Below, one piece after another: positions 26,801 to 36,125 of a DNA stretch of 64,000 bases. The DNA comes from Streptomyces xanthii (GTDB taxonomy: Bacteria > Actinomycetota > Actinomycetes > Streptomycetales > Streptomycetaceae). The stretch's first letter is position 1; every line of letters starts with the position of its first letter. The stretch covers positions 61,387 to 125,386 of the forward strand of contig NZ_CP061283.1 of NCBI RefSeq assembly GCF_014621695.1, given 5' to 3'. A program made the translations under genes and the position numbers. Under the pieces are notes generated by a model that did not search any database, was not told the origin of the DNA, and saw nothing but the letters and a program-made list of their open reading frames with translations.

Positions 26801-27341
26801 GACCACCACCGAGCCCCAGGCCCCCGACGCCCAGGAGGAGAAGCCGGAACCTCCCCAGCGGTGGGTGTGGGCCGACATGGACCCCGACGACCGGGAGAAG
26901 CGGCTGGGCGAGCTCACCCTCTGGGTGGACTGGCTGATCAAGACGTACGACGTCCGCAACCAGATCGCCCGGTGCTGGTACCGGCACCCCCGGATCATCG
27001 AGCACCTGACGGCCCTGTACATCGGGTGGGTTCGCACGTACGCGGGCGACCCCACCAAGCTGGGCCTGCGCGCGGAAGCCGAGTGGATCAAGGACTTGTA
27101 CGCGTTCCTGCCGCGCCTGAACAGCGCCAGCTGCCAGACCTCCCACATGGAGTCACCGGCGCCGCAGCTGACCGACGGCGACGACGCGTTCGGCCAGTGG
27201 CTCGACGAGCCGCCGGAGTTCCTGACCGCTCCCCGCGCCCATCCGGCGAAGGCTCAGGTGGCGCGGCTGGCCAAGGAGGCCGAAGCCGCAGCGAAGGCGC
27301 GAGCCGCCCGCCGGGAGAGCGGAGAGAAGAAGGAGAGCTAA
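26793..27341 (+). CDS. tra-operon accessory protein, 182 aa
   Basis: Overlaps the coupling-protein gene by 8 bp. Acidic N-terminus, a helical core with Trp/Tyr (LTLWVDWLIKTYDVRNQIAR; HLTALYIGWVRTY), and a basic Ala/Lys/Arg coiled tail. Similar small proteins follow the coupling protein in other actinobacterial T4SS loci; biochemical role unknown. Confidence 0.65.
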   Translation: MAETTTEPQAPDAQEEKPEPPQRWVWADMDPDDREKRLGELTLWVDWLIKTYDVRNQIARCWYRHPRIIEHLTALYIGWVRTYAGDPTKLGLRAEAEWIKDLYAFLPRLNSASCQTSHMESPAPQLTDGDDAFGQWLDEPPEFLTAPRAHPAKAQVARLAKEAEAAAKARAARRESGEKKES

Positions 27342-27351
27342 CAGCTCACCA

Positions 27352-27395
27352 ACATGGCGGAGGCCCCGGGGAAGTTCCCCGGGGCCTCCGCCATG
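27352..27395. terminator. bidirectional hairpin terminator
   Basis: A 21-bp inverted repeat (ACATGGCGGAGGCCCCGGGG...) separates the + strand tra operon from the convergent relaxase gene. Confidence 0.85.
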
Positions 27396-27405
27396 TGTGG
27401 CTCGG

Positions 27406-30400
27406 TCACCGCTTGGTCCCGCCCCGGCTCTGCTGCTCGTCAGGGCCAGGGTGCTGCGCGGACTGCTGCTGAGACTGCTGCCGGGCAGCCTCCTGCTGGG
27501 CCTGGATACGCCGGGCCTCCTCGGCGACGCGCTGCTCGTACGGCTGCGCGTCGCGGAGGTTCATCTCCTGCCGGACGGTCGCGGCGGCTGCGTCGAGCTT
27601 CTCGACCTCGCTCCGCGCGGTCACCGCCTCCTTGCCCGCGGCCTCGGCACGCCGCCGGCGAGCGGCCAGGGTGCGCTCCAGCACCGCCTCCTGCGACCCG
27701 CCACTGCGTTCCCACGAAGCCAGCACCTCATCGTGCTGAGCCTCCGGGCCGGCCCTCCGTTCGGCCTCGGCCTGCCGCTGCCGCAGAGCGGTGATCTGCT
27801 CGGCCGCCCGCTCCTGCTCCGCCCGAAGGTCGGCCAGACGGCTCTCCAACTGGGCCCGGTCGTCGCCCCGCACAGCGGACCGCCCGAAGCGCGTGGTCTC
27901 GGCCAGGCGTCCCTCGATCCCCAGAGCTTCCTCACGCCTCCGGATGTTGGCGGCCTCCATGGCGGGCAGCTCCACGGCCGCCGCCCGCAGTTCCCGGATG
28001 GCCTCGACCCGGGCCGCCCGCTCGGCCACGCTCCGCTCGACCGCACCGCCCGGCTCCAGAGCGGCCCGCAGTTCCTCCGCCTTCGCCTCCTGGGCGGCAG
28101 CGTGCTCCTGAGCGGCGTCGGCCGCTTCGACGTAGTAGGCGAGCGTCGAGGAGAGCTCGGCATCGGGCACGTCTGCGTACGGGCGCCGGTCCGGCTCGTT
28201 GCGGTGCCGGCGCTCCTCCTGGTCGGCCTCCTGCTCCTGTCCGTCCGCAGCGTCCACCGCCGCCTCGACCACGACCTCCTCGGTCTCCTCGACGGCCAGG
28301 TCCTCGTCGCGCTCCCGCTCGTCGTCACGGACCAGCTCGGGCTCCGGCTCCTCCACCACGACCTCGGCGACGTCGTCGTCCGCAGCGTCCACCGCCGCCT
28401 CGACCACGTCCACCGCGGTCTCCTCGACGGCCAGGTCCTCGTCGCGCTCCCGCTCGTCGTCACGGACCAGCTCGGGCTCCGGCTCCTCCACCACGACCTC
28501 GGCGACGTCGTCGACCGCAGCGTCCACCGCCGCCTCGACCACGTCCACCGCGGTCTCCTCGACGGCCAGGTCCTCGTCGCGCTCCCGCTCGTCGTCACGG
28601 ACCAGCTCGGGCTCCGGCTCCTCCACCACGACCTCGATGTCCTCCTCCACGGACGGCTCATCCACAAGGACATCGGTGACGGTCTCACCTGACGGGGCGA
28701 ACTCGCGTTCAGCATCGGTCGGGTACGTCTCTTCCCGGGCCGCCGCAGCGAGGGCCTCGCCACGGCGGGCGGCTGCCTCGGTGGCTCGTGCCCGACGCCC
28801 GACCTCGGCAACCTGCTCGTGCAGCGCCTGCCAGGCCGCCGCGTCCCGCTCCCCCACCGGCTGGTTGCCGAGACCGGGTTCATCCGCCCGGACCTGGCGC
28901 CGGGCCCGCCATGCGTCGGCGAGCGCGGCCGTGCGCTCCCAGGTGTCGCGCAGCTCGGTTCCCTCGGGCGGAACCGGCCCGAGGCTGCGAGCCCACTCCG
29001 GCGGGTTGGCCGCCAGAGCGGCCCCGGTCTGGGCAAGGCGGTCGTCGATGATCTGACGGCGCGCGTCCAGGTGCTCGACCCACGGGGTGGGGGTGTACTG
29101 GTCACGCTCCGCCTCGCGCGGCAGCAGCCACTCGGGGAGCGGCCCGGTGTGAACCGGGACGACCTCGGCCGCGTCGGGCAGGAGCCTGCGAAGCCGCTGC
29201 TCGGCCCGCACCCGCTGGTCGACCAACTCGGCGCGAGCCAGCCGCACCCGGGCCTCGTCCTGCGCATGGAGGTTGGTGCGCATCTCCGCGGCGACCGTCT
29301 CGCCGTCCATGCCCGCGGTGTGGGCACGGCCGGGCCCCGGCTCGCGCTGCCACTCCTCGCGGGCGCGGTCGACCCAGTCCATGGCCTTGCGGGTGGCCTG
29401 CTCAGTCTTCAGGCCGTGCAGACGAGCGGCCGCCGCGCGGGCCTCCTCACGGTGTGCTTCGGCGTCCTCGCTCCGGCCGTCGCGCCGGGCCTGGACGACG
29501 GAGAGGCTGGCGAGGCGGGCGTCGCGACGGGCCTCCGCAATGGCCTGTGAGAGCTGGAGCCGGGTGAGGTCTCCGTACTCCCGCCCCGGCCAGGCCGGCA
29601 CGGGAAGACCGTCCACGACCACCGGCCGGGGCTGGCTGGCCACGCGGGCATCGGCCCGGTGCAGCGCGTCGAGTGCCTGCTTGCGCCGCTCCTCGGCTCG
29701 CTCGGACAGACGGCCAAGCTGGTCGTCCGTCAGGTCGATCAGGGGCCGGGTCGTGCCCTGTTCCTCCAGGCGCTGGAGAACGCTGCGGGCGTCGTCCACG
29801 TGGTTGTCGATCCGCCAGCTCAACACCGCGGCGTTGTCCTCGGCGTCGGTGAAGTCCCGTTCGTGGAACGCGTTGAAGAGGATGCGCTCGGGAGCGAAAC
29901 CGGCGCGCTCGGCGTCACGCAGGGCACGCTCGACCGCAGGCCATGCCTCTTCGGCGATGACGGCCTCGGCACTCGCCCCCAGGACGGAACGGGCCATGTT
30001 CTGGTAGCGCAGCGACAGCGCACGGGCGTGCACGTCGTTGTACTCGGAAGCCAGCTGGGGAATGCCGTACACCCGGTCTTGCTCGGCCCGGATGGCCTCG
30101 GTCGCGGAGACCGATGCCCTCTGGGTGGAGGCGATCGTGTCGAGCACGTCCCGCATCGTCTGGCCTTCGTCCAGGACGACGTAGACACGGTTCTTCAGGC
30201 GGCCTCGGGTCACCTGCACGTAGGCGGACTCGCGGCTGGTGCGGCGGGTGACGAGGCCGCTTCCGGTGTCCACGGTGGCGCCCTGGCCCCGGTGGCCGGT
30301 GGCTGCGTAGCCGAGTTCGACGAAGGTCCCGACGTACTCGGCCTTCAGCACGGTCCGGCCGCCGTGGTCGGTGTGCCGTACGACCAGGTCGCCGTTGTCC

Positions 30401-33006
30401 CGGACGGCCTCGATGGCCCACTGGTCGCCGTTCTTGACGAAGTCTCGGCCGCCCATGACCGCGTTCCTGCGGTCGTTCTTGCGGGTGACGATGAGGTCGC
30501 CGCGGTGGGCCTGGAGGCCCTCGCCGAGGTCGACGCTCTGGCTGGCGTCGAGCTGCCCCCGGCCCATCCGGTATGCCTGCGCGAGGGTGTTGAGCTCGGT
30601 GACGCTGGCGTTGTCGTCCGCCATCATCAGCGCCGTGTGGCCCTGCTCGATGTCGGCCTGCCAGTCGGTGAAGATGGCGTGCAGCATCTGCTCGCGCGTA
30701 CCAGCGACGACGCGGCTGTTGTTCAGGTACCAGGTCCACGCATCCTCGGGTTCGCCGCTGCGCAGGGCGAGGGTGGCGGCCGCTTCTCCGGGTGCACGGA
30801 ACCGGTGCAGGTTCTCCAGCTCGACGACGTCGACGGTGTTGGCGAGCAGTCGCAGAGCACCGCCGGATTCCACGGCGGCGAGCTGGAAGGGGTCACCGAT
30901 CAGACGGACCAGCGCACCGGCCTCCTGGGCCTCCGCAATGACGGCGGCGATGCGCTTGCTGCCCGCCATGCCTGCCTCGTCGATCACGATGACGTCGCCG
31001 GCAGACAGCTGGTACTCGGGGGCCACGCGCTTGCCCTGGTGAAGCCGCTCGCGGGCTCCGAGCCAGTCATGCAGCGAGAAGGCCGGGGCCTCCAGACCGG
31101 CGGAAAGCTCAGTGGCAGCGCGGGCAGAGGGACCCAGACCGATGACGCGGCCGCCGCTCGCGCGGACTGCATCGGCGGCTACCTGCATGGCGGTCGTCTT
31201 GCCCGCACCGGCCGGGCCGATGCCCGCCGCTACGAGCATCTCGCTGCACGCGAAGGTGCGGGCGAGCTCGCGCTGGCCCGCGTCCAGGCGGCGGTTCGGG
31301 TTGGCCTGCTGGTAGGCGTCTTCGACGGCCTGGTAGACCTCCGCGGACACCGCTGGAATCACCTGTGTACGGGCGGCGGAGACGATCCGGTCCTCGGCCG
31401 CGAGGACGCTGACGGAGGTGTAGAGCTCGGTTTCCCGGCGGCGGTAGATGCTCGTTCCGTCCGCTCGGGCCACCCCCGGGAAGCTGGGGTTGAGGTCCGG
31501 CGGAGTGATGCCGATGACCTCGGCCGCGAGCGCGCGATCGGTGATCTGCTCGGCCAGGTCACCGCTCGGTGCGGCACCGAGTGTGGCCGCCATGACCCAC
31601 CGCTGGGCCTCGGCGAAGACCTGCCGCCGGCCCCACACACTGCGGTGCTCCGAGACCGTCTCGATGATCTCTCGGGCGGCCTTGTGCACGTCCAGATGCG
31701 GCACGGCAGCAGCGCCCGGACGAGTGTTCTGCGCCGCCACCCGGGCAGCACGGAGGAGGTTGTCCACGCGGTCGGAACCGAACGCTTCGACGGCCGACTC
31801 CCGCCATGCCTGGCGCAGTTCCGCGAGCGGCCGGGCCTCCTTCTTGTCCGGTCGTGTCTCCAGCGTGGCCTGCTGCATCAGGGCTGTGAGGGTCTTGCTC
31901 GACGGGTCGTAACCGTGCCGCTCCCGGTACTCCGCCACCAGCTCGGCGGTGCGCTCCTTGATGCTCTGCGAACGGGTTGAGTTGGCCTCGATGAGGTCCG
32001 TGCCGACCCCGGCGATCTCCATAACCGGGCGCTTGCCAGGGGTGACCTCCCGGGCCTCTGCCCGCAGCCCGAGGTCTTCACAGACGATCTCCATGACGCG
32101 CAGGTTGTAGTGCTCGCTGGCGGGCACGTTCTGCGCGAACAGCAGCCCGCCGTCGAGCGTGCGCCACTTGCCGTCAGCCCCCATGACCTTGTTGGCGACC
32201 ACCACGTGGTCATGCAGGAGAGGGTCGCCGGTGCGGCTGTCGTAGTGCCGGAAGCGGGTGGCGATCAGGCCGCCGGCAACGTCCTCCTGGGCGATGCCGT
32301 TGACCCCGGTGCGGGTCATCGTGGCCTTCTGCTCCAGCCACTGCACGGTCTCTTCGATCGCCTGCACGTGGGCCTGCTCGACGGCCCGGCGCACGCTCTC
32401 ATCCCCCAGCGCCCACAGCACGGATACCGACTTCGGCGCGCGGAACACCAGGTCGAATCCGGCGACTGCATTGCGCTGCTTGCCGCCCTCCTGCTCCTTG
32501 ATGAAGCGGCCCAGCTCCTCCTTGGACTCGGGGCTGCGGCCGTGATCGGTGCGGAACTGCACCGCGCCGACGCGGCCCCGGATCTCGGCCCGCTCCGTCG
32601 CGTTCGGCTCGCGCTTCTCCATCCGCACGAAGCGCTCGATCTCCTCATGCAGCATCCGCCCGAACGGCGTGTCCTTCTGCTTGAACTGCATGAACTTGCG
32701 GCCCAGCCGGGCGGCCCGCATCGCCTGCTTCGTGCTGTCTCCGGCGGCGATGCGCTCGGCGATGATGCGCTCGGCATCCGGGTGCAGACCCTCGCCGTAG
32801 AGCGCCTTCATCTGCGCCTCGGTGACCGTCCCGGAGACGCCGAGGGCGTCGATACCGGCGCCCATCCAGACGCCCGGTGGATTGCCGCTGGCGGTGTAGT
32901 AATCGCCCAGCTCCTGGCCGCGTTCGCGGGCCTGATCCGCGCTGGCAGTCTCGCGGATGTAGTACGTATACCCGTCCCCAGCGCTCAGCTTGTGGACGGT
33001 CATCAT
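27406..33006 (-). CDS. TraA/TrwC-type MobF relaxase-helicase, 1866 aa
   Basis: N-terminal TrwC relaxase domain: candidate catalytic tyrosines in GDYYTASGNPPGVWMG and the metal-binding histidines in FRHYDSRTGDPLLHDHVVVAN. RecD-like helicase: Walker A GIGPAGAGKTTAMQ, Walker B VIVIDEAGMAG, GDPFQLAAV, and the C-terminal SAYVQVTRGR. Residues ~1440-1590 hold 45-residue acidic repeats; the last 250 residues are coiled-coil. No ribosome-binding site, but TAAGAT ends seven bases before ATG 33006, suggesting a leaderless mRNA. Nicks oriT and unwinds the transferred strand. Confidence 0.92.
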   Translation of the reverse strand: MMTVHKLSAGDGYTYYIRETASADQARERGQELGDYYTASGNPPGVWMGAGIDALGVSGTVTEAQMKALYGEGLHPDAERIIAERIAAGDSTKQAMRAARLGRKFMQFKQKDTPFGRMLHEEIERFVRMEKREPNATERAEIRGRVGAVQFRTDHGRSPESKEELGRFIKEQEGGKQRNAVAGFDLVFRAPKSVSVLWALGDESVRRAVEQAHVQAIEETVQWLEQKATMTRTGVNGIAQEDVAGGLIATRFRHYDSRTGDPLLHDHVVVANKVMGADGKWRTLDGGLLFAQNVPASEHYNLRVMEIVCEDLGLRAEAREVTPGKRPVMEIAGVGTDLIEANSTRSQSIKERTAELVAEYRERHGYDPSSKTLTALMQQATLETRPDKKEARPLAELRQAWRESAVEAFGSDRVDNLLRAARVAAQNTRPGAAAVPHLDVHKAAREIIETVSEHRSVWGRRQVFAEAQRWVMAATLGAAPSGDLAEQITDRALAAEVIGITPPDLNPSFPGVARADGTSIYRRRETELYTSVSVLAAEDRIVSAARTQVIPAVSAEVYQAVEDAYQQANPNRRLDAGQRELARTFACSEMLVAAGIGPAGAGKTTAMQVAADAVRASGGRVIGLGPSARAATELSAGLEAPAFSLHDWLGARERLHQGKRVAPEYQLSAGDVIVIDEAGMAGSKRIAAVIAEAQEAGALVRLIGDPFQLAAVESGGALRLLANTVDVVELENLHRFRAPGEAAATLALRSGEPEDAWTWYLNNSRVVAGTREQMLHAIFTDWQADIEQGHTALMMADDNASVTELNTLAQAYRMGRGQLDASQSVDLGEGLQAHRGDLIVTRKNDRRNAVMGGRDFVKNGDQWAIEAVRDNGDLVVRHTDHGGRTVLKAEYVGTFVELGYAATGHRGQGATVDTGSGLVTRRTSRESAYVQVTRGRLKNRVYVVLDEGQTMRDVLDTIASTQRASVSATEAIRAEQDRVYGIPQLASEYNDVHARALSLRYQNMARSVLGASAEAVIAEEAWPAVERALRDAERAGFAPERILFNAFHERDFTDAEDNAAVLSWRIDNHVDDARSVLQRLEEQGTTRPLIDLTDDQLGRLSERAEERRKQALDALHRADARVASQPRPVVVDGLPVPAWPGREYGDLTRLQLSQAIAEARRDARLASLSVVQARRDGRSEDAEAHREEARAAAARLHGLKTEQATRKAMDWVDRAREEWQREPGPGRAHTAGMDGETVAAEMRTNLHAQDEARVRLARAELVDQRVRAEQRLRRLLPDAAEVVPVHTGPLPEWLLPREAERDQYTPTPWVEHLDARRQIIDDRLAQTGAALAANPPEWARSLGPVPPEGTELRDTWERTAALADAWRARRQVRADEPGLGNQPVGERDAAAWQALHEQVAEVGRRARATEAAARRGEALAAAAREETYPTDAEREFAPSGETVTDVLVDEPSVEEDIEVVVEEPEPELVRDDERERDEDLAVEETAVDVVEAAVDAAVDDVAEVVVEEPEPELVRDDERERDEDLAVEETAVDVVEAAVDAADDDVAEVVVEEPEPELVRDDERERDEDLAVEETEEVVVEAAVDAADGQEQEADQEERRHRNEPDRRPYADVPDAELSSTLAYYVEAADAAQEHAAAQEAKAEELRAALEPGGAVERSVAERAARVEAIRELRAAAVELPAMEAANIRRREEALGIEGRLAETTRFGRSAVRGDDRAQLESRLADLRAEQERAAEQITALRQRQAEAERRAGPEAQHDEVLASWERSGGSQEAVLERTLAARRRRAEAAGKEAVTARSEVEKLDAAAATVRQEMNLRDAQPYEQRVAEEARRIQAQQEAARQQSQQQSAQHPGPDEQQSRGGTKR
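28250..28680 (-). repeat. 135-bp in-frame tandem repeats in relaxase gene
   Basis: Three units of 135 bp (the marker GACGGCCAGG falls at 28291, 28426 and 28561). Each encodes a 45-aa acidic block containing EEPEPELVRDDERERDEDLA. The first two are almost identical, so the copy number can change by slippage without frameshift. Confidence 0.9.
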
Positions 33007-33820
33007 GGGCGCGATCTTACCTGGGTCATTCGTAATGCATGAGCTGTGACCGTAATGATCTTGAAGCGCGTTGCGCGTACAACCGAATCGTGGAGAAGCT
33101 TGCGACGATCACGATGATGGTTGGACGGCGACGGGCTGAAAGAGCAGGACGGTCACAGACATAGTCTGGCGGCTTTCCATAGTCAGGTCCTCCGGACATG
33201 GCTGTGGAAAGGCGCACCTGCGACGTCACCTGTGGACGCGTCACATGGTGAGCCGGGATGACGTGGCGTCACGGTCCGCAGCGCGTTGCCGGTGCTGCGG
33301 ATCGCGGCGGTGCGTCGCACGTGCACTGCTGCCGGGCGGTCACGTGCAGTCGACCGGTGCACCGCACGGCCACGGCACCGGCCGTGGCCGTGCGGTGGCC
33401 GTGCACCTGCGGTGCACCCTTCCGCCAGGACTTCACGTGCGGTGCCGATGCGGCCGGCGGTGCACCCCGCCCGCGCGCCCCGCACCGGCGGCACATGCCG
33501 TGACGGTGCGGCCGCCCCCGCGCCGGGGGAGCGCGAGGGGGCGGCGCGAGAGCGCCCCTCGCGCTCCCGGCCCCTCGGGCCGGGTGCCGCACCCCGGCGC
33601 CCGCATGTCACATGCGATGCCGCGGCGCGGCTGACGTGCACCACGCCGCACGGCCCGGCGCTGCCACACCGATCGTGCCGATGCGGTTTGCAGTGCACCG
33701 CCTGGAGACGGCCAGCCGTGCCGTCATGTGCAGTGTCGCCGCGTGGGCGGCGTCCGTCCGCGATCTGCTGGGCGGCAGAATGTGGCCCGGCAGTCCCAAG
33801 ACACGGAGGTGCAGCAGCGC
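33007..33820. other. candidate oriT / transfer-origin region
   Basis: 814 bp without a convincing gene, between the relaxase gene and a basic coiled-coil gene. The first 200 bp are AT-richer. From 33321 to 33698 the palindrome GTGCAC occurs at least seven times (33321, 33357, 33401, 33412, 33460, 33636, 33693), with further GTGCAG and GTGCGG near-copies. A double hairpin lies at 33519-33592. Such a repeat-rich gap beside a MobF relaxase is where oriT is normally found; the nick site cannot be placed by eye. Confidence 0.6.
33519..33592 (+). repeat. GAGA-tetraloop double hairpin, oriT-region copy
   Basis: First stem GGGAGCGCGAGG / CCTCGCGCTCCC (12 bp) with a one-sided GGGC bulge, capped by GGCGC-GAGA-GCGCC. 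Second stem CCCGGCCC-CTC-GGGCCGGG follows at once. The same pair of hairpins, less extended, occurs in five blocks between 47 and 62 kb. Confidence 0.8.
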
Positions 33821-34393
33821 ATGACGCAGAAGCAGCGGCGGGGCTCCCGGGCGGTGCAGGCCCGGGAGGCGGCGCGGGAGAAGGCGGCTCGGTTCGTCAA
33901 GCAGGAGGAGGAGCGTCTCCGCATCGCGGGAGAGGCGATCTTGCTGCAAGAGGAGATCGACGACTTCGACGAGGAGACCGAGCGGCGCGTGGCCAAGCTC
34001 CGCGAGGAGCGCAACGGGCAGCTGGTGGAGAAGCGCGAGAGGTTCGACGCGCTCGTGGTCGAGATGCTGGACACGGAGATTCCCGCTCAGCAGGTGGCGG
34101 AGCGTCTCGGCATCTCGGTGGGTCAGGTCCGTACGGCGAAGCGCAACTTCGACCAGGCGGTGGCTGCTGTCGCCGAGCAGGGTGCCGATGAGTCCGCCGG
34201 TGCGGAGCAAGCGGAAGCACCTGCGGAGTCGGACCGGGCGGCGGCGTCGACGCCGGACGCTGCGGCTGCTTCGCAGTCGGCGGCCGCCGCGTACAACTTC
34301 CCTCCGCCCGGTGGGCCGGTGACGCTCCCGGCTCAGGACGGGTCGCCGGAGAACGTAGAGGGGGCGACCCTTCCGCCAGGAGCGGCTGGCTGA
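33821..34393 (+). CDS. coiled-coil DNA-binding protein, possible mobilisation accessory
   Basis: ATG 33821 with GGAGG ten bases upstream; 190 aa. Residues 1-85 form a basic then mixed-charge coiled coil. Residues 88-115 (IPAQQVAERLGISVGQVRTA) are a helix-turn-helix, and the Ala/Pro-rich tail is disordered. Transcribed away from the candidate oriT and divergent from the relaxase gene, so an oriT-binding accessory role is plausible. Confidence 0.7.
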   Translation: MTQKQRRGSRAVQAREAAREKAARFVKQEEERLRIAGEAILLQEEIDDFDEETERRVAKLREERNGQLVEKRERFDALVVEMLDTEIPAQQVAERLGISVGQVRTAKRNFDQAVAAVAEQGADESAGAEQAEAPAESDRAAASTPDAAAASQSAAAAYNFPPPGGPVTLPAQDGSPENVEGATLPPGAAG

Positions 34394-34408
34394 GGTCCTC
34401 GTTCAATG

Positions 34409-34461
34409 CCGAAGGCCCCGCCCGGGGATGGTTACCCATCCGCCAGGGCGGGGCCTTCGGT
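34409..34461. terminator. bidirectional hairpin terminator
   Basis: CCGAAGGCCCCGCC ... GGCGGGGCCTTCGG with a larger inner loop, between convergent genes ending at 34393 and 34472. Confidence 0.8.
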
Positions 34462-34471
34462 GTTGGCGCCC

Positions 34472-35074
34472 TCAGAACAACGACATCTGTCCGTCCTCCG
34501 GTGCGCCGGGGGCCTCCTCGGCCGCCTCCGCCGGAAAGAGCGGTACGAGCGCGGAGCTCGGATCGGAGGCACGCACGGCGGCGAGGTACGCCTCCGCGTC
34601 GTACCCGTTCGCCAGGGCCTGGCGGACGAGCGGGCGTGCCTCGCCCGCGAGCATCGCGGCGGCGAGCGCGTCCAGGTCCAGCCCGTCGCGGAGTGCGGCC
34701 TGGATGGCCTGCGCACGGCCCAGGGAGCCGCGGGTGTCGGCGTAGCCGAGGTGTGCCCGGCCGGCCGCGCGTCCCTGGTCTGCCATCTGCCGCATGTTCG
34801 TGCGCTGGGTGGCGTTCGACAGGTGGTCGAGCGCGACGCACAGTGACTCGTTGCAGCTGTGCGCGGTGATCGTGCGCGGTGGGGGCGGGCCGTGCAGCAG
34901 TTCCATCAGCCACCGGTGCACCCGCACCGTGCGTTCGCGTCCGGCCTCGGTCACGACGGCCTTCGCGTAGCCGTCCGTCGTCAGGCTCCTGACCCAGTAT
35001 CGGCATCCGTGTGGCACCAGCACGCTGCGCTCGGCGACGTACTCCAGTGCTCGCTCGATGCCGCCCCTGGCCAC
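34472..35074 (-). CDS. HNH-like nuclease, C-terminal QMSLF, 200 aa
   Basis: GTG 35074 with GGGGGAG upstream. Residues 50-95 (HRWLMELLHG, TAHSCNESLCVALDHLSNAT, QRTNMRQMADQGR) follow the HNH_3 pattern of plasmid and phage HNH proteins, with Cys and His as metal ligands. The last five residues, QMSLF, match the sliding-clamp-binding consensus. Single gene with no leader box. Confidence 0.7.
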   Translation of the reverse strand: MARGGIERALEYVAERSVLVPHGCRYWVRSLTTDGYAKAVVTEAGRERTVRVHRWLMELLHGPPPPRTITAHSCNESLCVALDHLSNATQRTNMRQMADQGRAAGRAHLGYADTRGSLGRAQAIQAALRDGLDLDALAAAMLAGEARPLVRQALANGYDAEAYLAAVRASDPSSALVPLFPAEAAEEAPGAPEDGQMSLF

Positions 35075-35140
35075 CTTCGTGCTCCCCCACTCGTCCGGTT
35101 CTGGCGAAGGTCATCCTGCCAGGGCCCGACGGGCGGGGGT

Positions 35141-35950
35141 TCACTGCGCGGTGGTGGTCGTGCGGGCCTCGTCGAGCAGCTTGCGGGCGTGCGCTACGAC
35201 GGTCAGGCCGGTCTCGTGCTGGACGTCTTCGACGGTCAGGTCCTCTCGTTCCTCCAGGAGGTCGCGGACCTTCTCCAGCCGGGCGGCGCGAAGCAGGCGC
35301 TCGGCGTGCACCGGGTGGACCCCGAGGCTCTCGGCGAGCACCTTGGCCGTGACGGTGGCCGGCTGCTCGTCGAGAAGGAGCCGGGCGTGCCGCCTGCGTT
35401 CCTCGGCCTGGGGCGTGGGCTGCCGCGGGGCCTTGTTCTTGCTGCCCACCTTCCGGCCGCGGCCGGGCTGGCTTCCTCGGCCGGGACGGTTGGCGTCCCA
35501 GTCGAGGATGGTCTGCCGGCGCCAGAAGTCCTCACCGCCGACGATCTCGCCGTCCACCTCCTGGCCGCCGAGGTTGAAGTCCGGGTCCGGCAGGCGGGTC
35601 TTGGTGCCGTACTTGTACGTCTTCCAGGTGCTCAGCGTGACGCGCCGCTCCTCCGGCAGGGCGTAGAGCGCCTCCTCCAGGTCGAGCAGGTCGTCGGGGT
35701 GCTCGTCGGCCGGCACCGGGGGGAGGTCGTACCTCGGCTGTTCGTTGACGGCCTTGGCGCGCTCCTCCTCCGTGTGCGCGGCGAGCAGCTGCTCCTTGGA
35801 GTAGAGCCGCCGGCGGCTGCCCTCGCGGTTGAGGAGCTTCAGGCCGCGGATCTTCTGCCAGTGCTTGGTGTCCTGCCAGTAGCCGACGCTCACGCCGAAG
35901 ATGTCGGCGGCGATCTGGTCGTCGGCAGGGGTGACGCCATTGGGGATCAT
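35141..35950 (-). CDS. putative DNA-binding regulator, 269 aa
   Basis: ATG 35950 preceded by AAGGAG. Residues 10-60 (DQIAADIFGVSVGYWQDTKH, then RRRLYSKEQLLAA) look like an excisionase/MerR-type winged helix. The C-terminal ~100 residues contain two further helix-turn-helix-like units (KVLAESLGVHPVHAERLLRA; TVEDVQHETGLTVVAHARKL) after a basic linker. It has its own promoter and leader box at the distal end of the accessory region; possibly a regulator of it. Confidence 0.65.
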   Translation of the reverse strand: MIPNGVTPADDQIAADIFGVSVGYWQDTKHWQKIRGLKLLNREGSRRRLYSKEQLLAAHTEEERAKAVNEQPRYDLPPVPADEHPDDLLDLEEALYALPEERRVTLSTWKTYKYGTKTRLPDPDFNLGGQEVDGEIVGGEDFWRRQTILDWDANRPGRGSQPGRGRKVGSKNKAPRQPTPQAEERRRHARLLLDEQPATVTAKVLAESLGVHPVHAERLLRAARLEKVRDLLEEREDLTVEDVQHETGLTVVAHARKLLDEARTTTTAQ

Positions 35951-35971
35951 GGGGGTGGTGCTCCTTGGTAG

Positions 35972-36044
35972 GGGTTTCGAGTGATGCAGCAGGTGGTGCC
36001 GGCCAGGTGCCACCCTAGCCAACATTGAAAAAAATACCGCACTT
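35972..36044 (-). promoter_or_regulatory. promoter and leader box, 35141-35950 gene
   Basis: Box at 35972-35981 (10-nt match to the sRNA linker). The upstream inverted repeat GGTGGCACC ... GGCACCACC replaces the usual single hairpin. -10 TATTTT lies in the A-rich patch near 36030. The most diverged operon-head leader of the set. Confidence 0.6.
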
Positions 36045-36125
36045 GGGCCGGGCGTGGGAAGTGCGGGGCCTGGATCGGTGCCGGCGCGGCCGCCGCCGAG
36101 GTGCTGACGGCGGCCGCGCGGGTGG

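Noticed and set aside
33286..34191. 301-aa + strand frame across the oriT candidate
   Set aside because: It crosses the hairpins and GTGCAC repeats, is Arg/Pro/Ala low complexity and overlaps the well-supported 33821 gene in another frame.
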